From assembly GCA_946406115.1 (NCBI GenBank), contig OX291546.1, positions 17,601,019 through 17,665,018 on the forward strand: a stretch of 64,000 bases of DNA, in the 5' to 3' direction. The notes beneath the pieces are model-generated. The model was not told the origin of the DNA and did not search any database. It was given only the letters and a program-made list of their open reading frames with translations. A program made the position numbers and the translations under genes. Of this stretch, positions 48,796 through 60,648 are shown piece by piece (the stretch's first letter is position 1; the number at the start of each line of letters is the position of its first letter). The stretch comes from Apoda limacodes. Its lineage: Eukaryota; Arthropoda; Insecta; Lepidoptera; Limacodidae.

Positions 48796-51213
48796 AAAGG
48801 TCGAACCCAAGAATTTTAACCAAAATAAAACAATCTTTCTAAGTAGAAAGAAAAAAACCCGGTAATTTGCTACATTGCCTCACATTATTGATGTGGCGGG
48901 CGTGCCCCAGGGACTAGGCCGAGTATTTACGCTTTATTATGTAAATAGGACCACGTTATGGAGACGATGGTTCTGACGCCAAGAGACAGCAAGGGAGGCG
49001 CGATTGCTTGGGCTTTTTTTATTTTATTTTTATCAGGGTATACGATTGGCAACACTGTTGATCATCCAAATCTTAAAACTTTGTCAGTCATTGGATGTGT
49101 AATTTGATTTTTGTTTTTGTTTGTGTTAAATTCGATCAAAATAAAGATCGCGAAGGAACTAGGCCGCTTTTAGTATTATTTTATAAAGTGAATTCAAATA
49201 TATAGTTTACTTAATAGTTTTTTAAAGAAATTATTTGTAACAAGATTTTAGCCCCGGCTAAATTAGATTATAGGAAAGTTTACCATTAGACTGGCGGAAA
49301 AATCTCAAATTGCATCTGCTTTCGACAGTTAATGGCTTAAGAAAAACCGCATATCGGGACACGTTTTGGGGGGGAAAGGTGGAGATGAGAGCGGGGGAGG
49401 GGATGGGGAGGAGCTAAAAAGTTTCGCAAAGTGCCGTCAACCGTGATTCTGTCCGAATTTTCCGTCAGTCTATATAGCAAGCCATAGCTGTTGCTAGAGT
49501 TAAGCCCACGTAAAATTTAGTTCCAGAGTGAAGCAAAGGATTCTAAGGTAGAATCAGGATTTTGCGACCGATTGATAAACTCTAAATTTTTTTACCCTCT
49601 TTGAAAAAAGGGGTAAGTGCAACTTATAAAAAAGAATTGTACATTTATTTATTTCATTACCACTACTTAAGGAAAACGCACTATTTTTTGCTAAAAGTAT
49701 CATCATAAATACGAATTTGAGTAAACAATTACAAAATACATTTTAAGCGGTTTTTACTTTTTTACAAACTTTTTTTTATTAGGTCCGCGCGCGATCATCC
49801 AGTTTTATTATGCAGCCAGTTACTTGTTTATACAATGCTCGTGATCGATTTCTTTGGTGATTGGAACATTTACTAACAATATCCACATTCCAAATTGTAA
49901 TCACTTTGCGTCCCTTATGAAGAACCAACCAGCTCTTTTTTAAAATATGTGATATTTACTTTAAAACATATGTATAAAAATATTTGTATTTTATGATGTT
50001 CTCAAAAGTGACAACTTTAATAAAATATAATCATTCAAGTATTTATTTTGTTGTTATGAGAAAATCGAGAACATGTCTTGTTTATCATTTGCAAAGTAAT
50101 TTTTAAATAATTCCTTAACGATGCCCTGTACAGATTTTATCTGCTCACTTGTAACTTGAGATTCGTTACCGAGTGTCTGAACAAGATCTCTCTAAGACGA
50201 TTTGGGTCGAGGGTGATGTTAATCGGGGTCTGTTAGCCTAATACTGCTGAGTAAGCGAAGTTATTTATGAAATAAAGGCTTACATGACGCCTACTCGTTA
50301 CAACGTACAATCTTTCACATTTATATTATTTAGGGGAAAGTTTTTTATAAAGCCAGCGTCAGACCTTTGTACAAATATTTAGGTACTTATTTGAACACAC
50401 TATTGTTTGAGCCTTGTGCAAATAAAGAGATTTTCAAACACCATGCTACCATGTACTAAAGTGTTTGAAGCTATGTCAAGCGACAGTTTATCAGACACCC
50501 CGGTTTTTAACCGACTTCAAAAATGGAGGAGGTTCTGTGTTCGGTTTTTTGTGTGTATGTTATGCGATTAATTTGTCAAATCTGAGCCAATATACGAGTA
50601 AATGAAGATGATCTCCTACCTACTGATGCATGTACTTTCATGTATACAAGACCACACTTAAAAGTAAAAAATAAACCTTGCCGCAGATAAAACTTTTATA
50701 AAAGTGTTTTCTTTTCCTGGAAGTCCAATACCAATAAAAAAATGTCTCCTATATCTTTAGTACTTAATGCAATTTTTTGGAATTCTATTTCAGAGAACGA
50801 TAAACCACGTTGTGAGGCACTATCCATTCTATTCATGTTAAATCTACTATACATATATGTTAAGGCCATTATTTAATAATTTTATAAGTCAAAAAATAAA
50901 AAAAAATTGCTATCATAATCATTCAACCGCTACGCAGCGGTGCTGCGGGCGGTCTTAACCAAGGTCAGAAGCCGTCATAAATGTTAACTAATCATAATAT
51001 TGTTTCAGTTTCACAAAAGTAAATATTTCCATAGCAGAGAGGGAGCACTTCTACTTTATATTTTTGTCAAGTTATTCTCTTTTTTCTATTTTTTTTTGCT
51101 CATGAATCCCAAAGCTATAAAATTGTACATTTATTCCAGATGAATTGTGTATCAACGCAGAAAAATCTTGAGATTCAATATTGACGTTAGAATATACCCA
51201 GTTATTTATTTAA
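48796..51213. other. AT-rich DNA, no gene seen
   Basis: The only distinctive parts are a G-rich tract (49367-49412), a GC-rich patch near 48890-49015 without motif, and a copy of the AACCGACTTC repeat at 50508-50580. Confidence 0.5.
49367..49412 (+). other. G-rich tract with quadruplex potential
   Basis: Runs of G7, G5, G4, G4 and G2 within 46 bases, the last four separated by one to two bases (GGGGGAGGGGATGGGGAGG). Confidence 0.6.
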
Positions 51214-51712
51214 GGCCGGTGCAGACTAGATTCACGGCACCATTTGTAATGTATGAAACTGTATGAAAATTGCCAGATCAAATGCGTGACGTACCCACAC
51301 GCGTGACCCGTGCACGCAAGGCACGCATCAACTGCACACGCGCGAGCAGTGCTAATGTTGCATTATATGGCGCTCCCTGTTGGATGCCAGACTAAGCATG
51401 CACGCACATGCATCGGTCAGTGCTGCACGTTCGCCCACACGGCAGGTTGTATTTATTAACAAACGTACAGTTTAAGAGTGTTTTTTTGCAAAAGAGACAA
51501 TTTTAAAGAAAAAACTCATAGAAATAGTTCACAAATATGAGTGTTTCTACAACACTAAACATGAAGAGTACAAAAAAAAATTATTAGTTACTATTGCGGT
51601 CAAATGCTCCCAACTTCAATATGGCTTCACGCATGCAGAAGTTACCTATCGGTGTGATAGGTCTTGCACGCGCGTGCGCACATCACATCACGCGTCACGC
51701 CTCGCCAAGCAT
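51214..51712 (+). mobile_element. PIF/Harbinger-like remnant carrying a MADF-domain relic
   Basis: It opens TTAAGGCCGGTGCAGACTAG, where TTA would be the target site, and is followed by a GC-rich block of GCGTGAC and GCACGC motifs. A similar block in inverted order ends it (about 51665-51712: GCACGCGCGTGCGCAC ... CGCGTCACGCC). Between them is the MADF fragment. The matching right terminal repeat is not seen, so the right end is lost or diverged. Harbinger elements carry a MADF/Myb-like accessory gene, which fits; the transposase gene is absent. Confidence 0.5.
51488..51662 (+). pseudogene. MADF-domain protein fragment
   Basis: One plus frame without an ATG reads KKKLIEIVHKYECFYNTKHE, EYKKKLLVTIAVK, then CSQLQYGFTHAEVTYRC. 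This is the MADF pattern (LI..V...P.LY...H..Y.......W..I......t..E...RW..LR) through its first two helices and part of the third. The expected Trp at the AWEKI position and the final RW..LR are changed, and no start codon precedes. MADF proteins bind DNA; in Harbinger elements they assist the transposase. Confidence 0.6.
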
Positions 51713-53605
51713 CTGAGACCTTATTGGGAACAGTCTCGAGCTATTCGAAACAAAAATGTATGGAAGTCTGACTTACCTTTCGAAACCCGTGGATGTAATT
51801 GCTTACGTTTGTTTATCGAATTCCGAATAGCTCAAGTCTGTTACCAAAAAGGTTTCTGGTCTGCTCAGGCCTTAAGCCTGATAATTTTTGCTCAGGTTTA
51901 TTGCCCTGGGAATGCCCCTAGGGTTTCCTGTTCTTTCGAATGTTAGAAGCTTGTCACTTTCTTAAGATCTTGCGGATCATAAAGTACATCATTGAAGTAG
52001 GCACCAATGAACGCTGCATGTTGTAAAAATTTAACAAAAATATGTTTCTTGTATGGAGACTCCCCTAATTTTTTTCTTTTTGTTTACGAATCGATTTTAT
52101 CATTTTGTAAAGCCCTCGGTGCGATGATTTTTTCATATCATATAGGCAGTAGAATACGATTTTGAGTGTTACGGATAACATAACTTTTTTTAGGTCAAAT
52201 ATTGCTTACTTATTACTTGTTGTTACTTAATGCAAGTTAATGAACTTTAATTTAAAAATTGATACGGCTTCGAAACTTAAGCCGTTAGTCGCACGTATAA
52301 GCTAAAGTATGACATTTATATAGTATAAGAAGTTATCGTTTTTTCACCTACGGTCTATTTAAGTTAAGGTTTCGCGTTACTACAACTTAGATTTCATAAC
52401 GGTTATGCTATGAATGTTTCTGTTAATTTAATAGTAAATATTTACTTAAATTTTGTCACTTTTTGATAATTTTATAAGTCTAACTTGTGTATTTTTCAAA
52501 TTTCTAAATGGCTACTGCTATCAAGTCAGTTTGTTTAAAATTAACATCTAATAGTCCGCCGGGATATCGGAAAATCGCAAAAATATGCAAATTATTTCCA
52601 ATTAAATAAAACATATCTCAAATTGTAGGTTTTGAGTTGCCGAAAATAATCTTTCACTTGCTACTTCACAGGGGAGGTGGGGTGCATATAATTTGTACAC
52701 CTATGTATTTTTTTTCGCTTATTACTAAAAACTATGCATTAAGAGAGAAAATATAAGACTCGAAAATGGTAGGGTAGGCAATCTTCGATCGAAGTAGTTT
52801 TCGATACCCTATGTATTGTTTAGTTTATTTACTAGAGTGGGCGTAAGCATATATACACATATTTATGTACGTAATATTTTATAATAGTATATTAATTTAA
52901 ATTATAAATAATAGTAAAAAACATAGGTTATTGAAATATTTAGATATATTTTATCGTCTTTAGTCTTCTTCGTTGTATTATATATGTATTCATATACATA
53001 TATATTTTCGAGAAAAACAAGTAACGCAATATATTAGCAAATATTTAATAATAGAATATTATTTGCCTATATTATTAATATTATTGAGAATAATAGTTAG
53101 TAGTTTGACTACATCTTTGCTATGAAAGTATTTATTTATATTGATGATATAGCCATAGATTTGGCATGTATAACATATTTTCTTTAGGGAGTCATAAACG
53201 AAGAAAGATTATTTCTATGTATGTATATTTATATTGTATTTCTTAATTCTGTGAAGATTTTGTGTATTTGTAAGATTTATGTACTACTTTATAAGTCACT
53301 GGGAGCTATATATTATTAAGAATATTAATATGTGCATATACTTACGGGCTCTAGCGGGAAATCTATAATTAATCATTTAAGGAAAAGGCAAAACGCCTCT
53401 ATTGGCCGTAAATTTTGTGCTTTACAATTTTGAATTTCTTTTTCTTAAATGCATAGATTTGAAGTAAATTAAAAAAAAAACAGATGTATAAGTATACATA
53501 GCCTACAAATAGCAAGTAAAATTTAACTATCGGTTACTCAAAACCTGCAATTTGAGAATATATTTCATTTCATTGAAACATAATTACACGTTTTTTTCAT
53601 TGGAC
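51713..53605. other. AT-rich DNA, no gene seen
   Basis: The open frame at 51674-51946 begins inside the Harbinger remnant and shows no motif. The remainder is very AT-rich. Confidence 0.5.
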
Positions 53606-53720
53606 TATAACTAAAACGAATAGCATGCGTAGCGCTACGTTATAGAACTACGTGGTATCTGTATTTTATTTGTAGCTTTGAGCGCTACGAGCTGTACGTA
53701 GCACATGCGCTTAACATTTT
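53606..53720. repeat. GCTACG inverted-repeat unit, third locus
   Basis: GCATGCGTAGCGCTACG at 53623 and GAGCGCTACGAGC...TACGTAGCACATGCGC near 53685-53712 form inverted arms around an AT-rich centre. The core relates to the units at 13210 and 14706. Confidence 0.5.
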
Positions 53721-55504
53721 TTCTTAATTTGGAACTGTTTAAGGGTTCTGCATCTTTAAAGAAAAGAAAAAAACTCTTGTAGGATCAGTTAGTTCTCCAT
53801 ATAAAATCATGAAAATTGGTAAGAAGCAATCTCACTCACAGCACTAAGTCTAAAAATCGTTAGGTAGTCGTTAAATTTGCAGTTGGAGAATTGACCGTGA
53901 CCTGAATCGATATTCTTTTAAGAGGATACACTTCGCGGCGCCTCGCGTCGGGCTTCATATAAACGAATTTCTCACTTATTTTTGACACTTGCTGATCAAA
54001 TACCACGAAATTTTGAAGAAATGTTCTAGTAATAAACATCTAGGTCTGCAGTGTGCCAGTTTTTCATCAAATTTTATAGTGCAAAAGTTATACAGGATTT
54101 TAATTTTTCATACAAATGGTTTTAAAAAGATTTCTAGTTAATAGAACGTTTTACAAGATTTTGGAGAAACCACAGACCTAGGTATTCGGCTTGGGATTAT
54201 GACTAAGAAATTTCACACTTATTGATCAGTAAATGTCAAAAACAAATGAGAAATTTGAAATTTGTCTGGTTTTTTCATTATGAGTACGTTTTGCCACAAA
54301 TTAATATTTGAGTACTAAAATGTGACGAGAAGTTACCGTCGTAAACAAATGTTAAACTTATTGTCACTTAAATTTTACTTGTTACGTATTTTAAAACGAC
54401 TCCTGTAGATTGATACATACAAGTGTAGTGGCGAGCATCTACTAGTGTATGAAAGCGCTGCGTCACAAAGTAGGCCAACAGGCCAAAGGAACTGTTTTTC
54501 CTTTAGGTTTATAAACGCGTGGCTACCAGATGAAAAATTTAAAAGTTCCGGCATAAACTTTTGTTTCTATAAGTTTTGACTTCGTGTTTTTCTTTTTTAT
54601 GCCAGCTTATTAATGTTTGTTTAGATTAAAGTTGATTTTTGTCCCAAGAAGGAATTTTTTGGTTGAAACTAAAAAAAACTAAGATGTTTTAGAGAATGAA
54701 TGTGAAAATTGGGTATTAAGCCAAGTGCGCGCTAAGTACTTTGGCTTACATAGTCTGTGGCTAAGCTAACACTGCTTAATAGACTGTGAGCTGGACATTT
54801 GTTTTTAGATTAAATTTGTTAAGTTTATCATAGTTTCATATAATTTAAGACACTAATACGTTTAATATTAATATTTATATTTAATAAATAAATAAAATGT
54901 AATAGATCTCACAAAAATAACAATTTTATTTGGTTTTTTCAATTAAAATGTGATATTGATATATTGCGCTTTATTCGTGTTATCGAATGGAGAAACGAAA
55001 GGTCGCGCGGAGCTGAATAGGCGGAATAAATATAACTGCTGAGAAAGGGGCTTAGAGAGAAGGGATCAACCCTTCAGGTCACTACCGATAGTTAAAATCA
55101 CTGCTTTTCTCAGCCATTATCAGCCCCCTTGGTTCTTCGAGAAAGGAGGCTTAGGCCATAGTAAGGTGCGATGGTCCAGTGCGATTGGCGGATGTTTGTC
55201 TAGCTATAGTGTCAGAGTTTTCAGGCTGCACATAAGGCCTCTGTCTTAGCTTTAAACTGCTGTCATATTACTACAGCAAAACTAACTTCTATGACACAGC
55301 TTATCTTCAAGTTTATTGTCTTCAGATAGAAAATATTTTTATTATTTATAAATATGATTGTTCCTACTTCTATCAAAATGCAAAAGTTTGTGAGTTGGTA
55401 TGTTAGTTCCTCTATGAAAATCCCATAAAAACCGAGCTGGCTTGTCTGAAATTTAAAATGTGGATAGCTTATAAATACCCTGAATTTGTATATTGGTAAG
55501 ATTG
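53721..55504. other. AT-rich DNA with repeat scraps
   Basis: Near 55140-55195 GAGAAAGGAGGCTTAGGCCA and CCAGTGCGATTGGCGGATGT look like an inverted scrap of the RTE-type tail (compare 16421). Otherwise nothing. Confidence 0.45.
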
Positions 55505-55735
55505 ATGTACTAATGTATAATAATATTGATAATATTTTTGGACATTACACACAGCGCCGTGAGGTCCCAAATGTATATATACTTTTTTTTGTATAAACAT
55601 ACATATTATATTATATAGAAATCACCCGATCTCAAGACGAATACAAATAATAAATTTTTGTCTTGCGCCGGAATCGAAACCACGCCCTTCGATTCAGCAG
55701 TCAGGTCACTACCCACAGAGCCGCGGAGCTAAGTT
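55505..55735 (-). mobile_element. tRNA-derived SINE
   Basis: On the minus strand: a head with GGCTCTGTGGGTAGTGACCT (A-box region) and GGTTTCGATTCC (B-box-like, 55670-55681), then CTTGAGATCGGGTGATTTCT, GGGACCTCACGGCGCTGTGT and GTAATGTCC, ending in an ATT-rich tail. Body and tail correspond to the SINE at 14865-15125 (GGGGCCAGACGGCTTGTGTG, GTAATGTCC), so they are the same superfamily with different heads. Confidence 0.7.
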
Positions 55736-56382
55736 CTAGAAGTTGCGTGTTTGTTTTCAAAAAAAACCCAAAGAGATACAAGCTTTGCTGAGTTTGGGAC
55801 TAGATGGCGCAAAGTGTAATTTCCAGAATTAATTATTTATTATTTTAAAAATGGCTCCTTTAATTATCCTCAAACATAATAATAAAACAATACCTAACTC
55901 ATTTGCAACTTAACCAAACTAGTTGACACTCGCTTATTTGTGCCTAGTTATCTAGTGTCTAAGTAAACAAAACCTTGCTAAGTCAATGTTGAACGAGGAT
56001 GATGTAAACAGGGGCGTGCTTTAACTTTGTATTGTTAACCAACTTAGGCACAAGATACAAGTAAACAAACTTTTCTGATCCGGTGTTTGGTCGCTAGTGT
56101 CGTTGCAAGTTCACACCATAATACTATGGCAACTGTAGGTTTGATTTTTGGGCACTTGGTCAAATAAGTTATATATATATATTTGTTGAAGGGACGGAGA
56201 AGGACATAGCCTCCCACAGGGATAACTGTTTATAAGTTCCACGTGGAAAAACTATAGCTGCTGTAGGTATACATATATATGTAGTAGCACATATACAAAC
56301 ATATACGTATGTAGTAGGTATCGAGACTTCGTTTATAGTCAGAATGTTGCGTTTTCATGTATCTATATTCTATACATATAAC
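55736..56382. other. AT-rich DNA containing one copy of a dispersed repeat
   Basis: No gene. At about 55875-56030 lies a repeat whose partner is at 59101-59265. Confidence 0.5.
55875..56030 (+). repeat. Dispersed repeat, first of a direct pair
   Basis: Shares with 59101-59265 the ordered text CGCTTATTTGTGCCTA, TTATCTAG(T/C)GTCTA(A/T)GTAAAC, AAAACCT(T/C)(G/A)CTAAGTCAAT and GATGTAAAC(A/G)GGGG. No coding sense. Confidence 0.75.
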
Positions 56383-57150
56383 TAGCGGTCCCGGCAAACG
56401 TTGTTTCGCTGCCGTACCTCTGTAACCCGGCGAACGTTGGTTTTTACCTAAAGTGCCCGAGTCCGGCTCGCACTTGACAGTAAAAACTATCCTATCTTTT
56501 AAGTTGGATCAAATAACAGATAGCTGACCCGAAGAACGTTGTTTCTCTTTTTTAAAACAACTGGCGCGCCACCTATTTCGAAAGGGTTGTACTAATTCAG
56601 AAACCCCAGCGTATGCTTGACCAATTTTTATTTCTCAAATCCTTTCCCGGCGGTGTGCACAACCATTTACAAAATTTCATTACAATAGGTTAACCAGTAG
56701 TGCGCGGGTCCCACTTAACCCTTTTTTATATCATATAAACCTTGCCCTAAAAATAATAAACACAACATAAATTATCCAATTCGGTGAAGTCGTTTATATA
56801 TATATATTTTAACATAGCACCATCTATCTATCAATGCAGTTAACAGATATCGCCATCTGTTAGAATCGTTCGGAGCTAACAGATAATTGTGACAAGTGGT
56901 GGTTATACTATTAAATTGAAGCTTATATGAAACGTTTCTATTTTTAACATAGCGCTATCTATTGAAGAATCGTTTGAAGCTAACAGATAATAGACAAATA
57001 ATTTGCAATAAAATAATATTGCGACTATAAATTGAGATGTAAGCTATCCTATCTCTTAAGTTGGATCAAATAACAGATAGTTACGAAGTTTTATCAAAAT
57101 CGGTTTAGGAATCCATCGCGGACAAACAACGTGACACGTAATTTTTATAC
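56383..57150 (+). repeat. GGCAAACGTTG-type repeat, largest copy
   Basis: Starts ACTAGCGGTCCCGGCAAACG and ends CATCGCGGACAAACAACGTG then ACACGTAATTTTTATACAT. The block CTATCCTATCTYTTAAGTTG plus GATCAAATAACAGATAG occurs twice (56486 and 57050), as does TTTTAACATAGCRCYATCTAT (56812 and 56942), so the copy contains an internal duplication. No coding sequence. Confidence 0.65.
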
Positions 57151-58249
57151 ATATAGATATTATTAATGTAAGTTTATATAAGTGTAAAATGTTGGTAAAA
57201 GTTGAAATTTAATGGAATCTTATAGTTTTGATATTTTTTAAAAAAATACAGGCTCCCTTCTTGCAAAACTTCAAAAAAAAAAGACTAGTGCATAATAGGC
57301 ACTATTAAGATACTGAAGTAAAAGCTGCTTTATGACCAAGTGTGTTAAAATAGTAGTATATGCAATTGTTGCTAAAGTGAGTACTTTTGAAAACGAGTGC
57401 AGGTTTGTGAAACGACTCGCAGCCGAGTTTCACAATAGTATAGCACGAGTTTTAAAAAGGCAAATTCCCTGCAATTGCATGCACTGCATTTTATACGTAC
57501 ATAGTAATTGTTACTTATATTCTGAATATTACAGTTATTAAAATGAATCACAGAGGAGAGGGAACTACTTTACTTTAGCTTTATTAATGTTTTTATTTAC
57601 TTGTAATGTCTGCTCAAATAACGCGGCAAAAATGTGCCATTTATTTTTATTACAACGTCATCTAGCGGAAGCGTGCTGCGCCTGAGGTCCGTATTCTGTG
57701 GCGTATGTACAGTTTACTTATGTCGAACTTTAATGTTACAAGTACATACTTTATGCAACGAGTTGGTAAAAGGACTACTAATACGATACGAGTTTTGATT
57801 TCAAAATTAAAGTACGGGAGTATATAAAATATATTAGCTCATAAAAAGTTACTTGCTGCAGGGTTAACAATAACAGTTTCAATTGGTTACGGTTACCTAC
57901 AGTACAAACACTTTGTTTACGCGCAGAATTTTGCGTTTTCTGCTTACCAAAATTAAAAACAAGTTAAATAAGCATGTTATTTGTGAAAGGCTAGTATTTA
58001 ACTGTATGTAAAAATACTGATTGCACAGCAAAATACTGTACATCACCTTAAAATATTATTATTTTAGCAACAAAACTGTTAATGGAAAAGTGAAGCTTTC
58101 TATGAACGTATATATAATAACAACTATTGCACAATAAACTATGTTATTCATTTTTGTTAAAATATAGCTTCTATCTTTTTTAAGCATAAGGCAATTTATT
58201 TAAGTGAAACACCATTTTATCTTGTCATAATAATCTAATTTTTGACTAT
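57151..58249. other. AT-rich DNA with repeat scraps
   Basis: The 69-codon open frame at 57332-57541 lies in text (GTTTGTGAAACGACTCGCAG) that I take to be a lepidopteran repeat. TCTAGCGGAAGCGTGCTGCG at 57661 relates to 1468 in inverted form. Confidence 0.45.
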
Positions 58250-58373
58250 AACTGAGTAAGATCTAAGGAACTTAAACTGATGTATATACCATTCGCGGTA
58301 TCGCCGCTTGCACTGAGACATCCAAGGCTTATGTTTAAGAAAAGCGTATAACTACTGACAGGATCAACCAGGG
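58250..58373 (-). pseudogene. 18S rRNA 5'-end relic
   Basis: The minus strand from 58373 reads CCTGGTTGATCCTGTCAGTA, then GTTATACGC, a decayed stretch, GGATGTCTCAGTGCAAGC, ATACCGCGAATGG, CATCAGTT and GTTCCTTAGATC. This is the universal start of eukaryotic 18S rRNA (TACCTGGTTGATCCTGCCAG ... CATGTCTCAGTACAAGCC ... AAACCGCGAATGGCTC ... TGGTTCCTTAGATCGTACC) in the right order, with point changes and two or three short gaps. Homology ends after about 120 bases. It cannot be a functional rRNA gene; it is a fragment that was moved here. Confidence 0.8.
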
Positions 58374-59100
58374 TGCTGCCATACGTTCATATAACATAGC
58401 ATCGGATCGCATCGACAATAATTTTCATCATCGGAGCAATCATGTCGTTTTAATGTAGTTCTTTTTTACAGAGAAGATTTTCAACATAAATGTTGCCAAC
58501 ATTTCTAAGCAAGAATTGTCAATGCAAACTTTTCCAATGTCTTTTGAAAAATCTACCGATTTCTGAGGTATCGCTAGAGGTAGGCGCACTTACTCAGCGG
58601 CAAAGTGACAGAAAGCGTGCGATATTAGTTTTCAGTGTACTAGATCTACCGTAATAAACAATGCTATATAAATAGCAATACTTTGCAATAGTGATTATCC
58701 AATTTGCTGAGTGTGTTTTCTGACATTATAAGACATATATGTTAAGCGAGTGTTGAGATGCTTAATAGAAAAAATAGAAACATAGTTATTTTGTTATATG
58801 TGTGAGTATTACGTTTGTACGCTCTGGTAAATTTGGTGTGCAATCAGTATAATTGGTATGAAAATAATATGTTCGTACATTGGACAACTTTTTTGTGACG
58901 CATTAGAGGAATACGTATAATATAGTATTGATGCATATTTTCGAATTATTTTTAGTACTTTTTTTGTTAAACATTTGGTTTGTTTGTATTACAATAATAA
59001 TTTTAATGTAAACAATATTTAATTGATGTAAATAAATTGACGGGAGATAAGTTTATTGATGTGCATTTAAAAATAAGTCTTTCTGAAATAACCGATACAA
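58374..59100. other. AT-rich DNA
   Basis: Nothing supported. No further rRNA or spacer text was recognised beside the 18S relic. Confidence 0.5.
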
Positions 59101-59265
59101 TAATAAAACAACCTCCCGCTTATTTGTAACTTGACAAAACTTATATGTACCTACCTTACTTGCTTATTTGTGCCTAACCTTCGTTATCTAGCGTCTATGT
59201 AAACAAAACCTCACTAAGTCAATTTTAAACGAGGGTGATGTAAACGGGGGTGTCCTCTTTGCAGT
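59101..59265 (+). repeat. Dispersed repeat, second of the pair
   Basis: Partner of 55875-56030; same order and orientation, 3.2 kb apart. Confidence 0.75.
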
Positions 59266-60117
59266 GAAAGCAAACTTAGATATAAGAATCTATCTTCTAT
59301 AAGAATTACCTGCGACTCCAGTTTCTGGCGGTATGGTTTTTAATATCTGTTACAGTTGTCATGTATGGCTTAGTTATAGTTGTACGTTTTTCGTGAGATT
59401 TTATAAACAAAAGGCTAGTTCGAAATTAAAAAAAAAATCCTAATTTTATTAGTTTTTAGGGTCACGAACCAAAATGGTAGAAAGGGACCTTTATGGTAAG
59501 AATTCGGTGTCTGCATACTGTTTTTCTCAGCAACTAAAAATGCTATACCTATATCGATTTAAATATTGGTACTGTTGTAGAACCTTGCGTGCCCGCATCT
59601 ATCTAGGGGAAAAATTTTTGAAAAAAATCTTTTAAGAATATTTTTTTGTATTTGAGAATTCGCTTTTTAATATTAAGATTTTTAATACGTTTTTATAAAA
59701 ATTAGTTGTTTAGCGATGAAAAACAAACTGCTACACCGATTTGGCTCACACTCTTTTCAGATCTAAGTCATGACGTAGCGTATCGATTGATATGGTCACG
59801 AGACAAATGGTCCATTGGTTTTCGAGATATTGAGTCAGAAGTCAGAATTGGGCAGGTGTTGCAATATTTTAAATTATAACTAAAGGAGATATGGCGATTA
59901 TAGGAGTGCTTAGTACATACTTACTTATGAATGTATGAGTACATAAAACAGACACCCCCTTACCATATGTATATGTCATCGAGCCGAACGACGAAGGTCG
60001 TAACAAAATTGAAGGGATAAACGTCAAAGCTAGGCCAGAGTCAGGGAAAGAGCAGGGTTGATCGTTTATTGTAGATTGTTCAAACCACTTCGATTTGTCG
60101 CTCGCTGCCTCTATTAC
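59266..60117. other. AT-rich DNA
   Basis: No gene. Text near 59700-59830 (AACTGCTACACCGATTTGGC) has the flavour of old LINE or Helitron-like repeats but no boundary can be set. Confidence 0.45.
60110..60117. repeat. hAT MITE target-site duplication, left copy
   Basis: TCTATTAC, identical to 60421-60428. Confidence 0.88.
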
Positions 60118-60420
60118 CAGGGCTGTAGCTAGAGTTGAATCTAAGGTAGGGCAGCGGTGGTTTCATGCACGGGTACGGCGCAAGTAATTTTTCTATCTTT
60201 CATTATTTTACCTGTTGGTGAGCGTGAGTAATTAAGGTAGAAGGTAATTGGGTGGGATCGCGGGAATCAAGAGCAAAATGGTATTAATCTATAGTACGGA
60301 AAAACAGTTTATATATATATATATATATATTATACCTTAGTTTATGGTACTTTTAAGGTAGGGCATTAGTATTTCAAGGTAGGGCATTGCCCCACAATGC
60401 CCCCCTTAGCTACGGCCCTG
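60118..60420. mobile_element. hAT-type MITE
   Basis: The 303-bp element starts CAGGGCTGTAGCTA and its inverted right end is CAGGGCCGTAGCTA (13 of 14 bases), flanked by perfect 8-bp direct repeats. The CAGGG ends and 8-bp duplication define hAT. The interior holds a (TA)n run (60309-60330) and repeated AAGGTAGGGCA units (60142, 60355, 60376). It has no coding sequence and its ends differ from those of the hAT at 17618, so another transposase moved it. Confidence 0.85.
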
Positions 60421-60428
60421 TCTATTAC
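60421..60428. repeat. hAT MITE target-site duplication, right copy
   Basis: TCTATTAC, identical to 60110-60117. Confidence 0.88.
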
Positions 60429-60648
60429 ACACCTTACCTAACATATGTTTAAGGATTGAATATGACAGTAGGCGCTTATAGGGATCATTTTAGAAAATGA
60501 AAGTTAAGATAAATAGAAACAATAAAAAATGTATCAAAAATAACAAGTTAATGTCGGAAACAGTAACATATATTACACAAGTCAACACGAATTTGGTGCC
60601 TGAGTTCTGTGTACCCGATTTCGAATTCCTGTACCTAATTTATAAAAG

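Noticed and set aside
51674..51946. 90-codon plus-strand frame after the Harbinger remnant
   Set aside because: Starts inside the GC-rich subterminal block and shows no motif.
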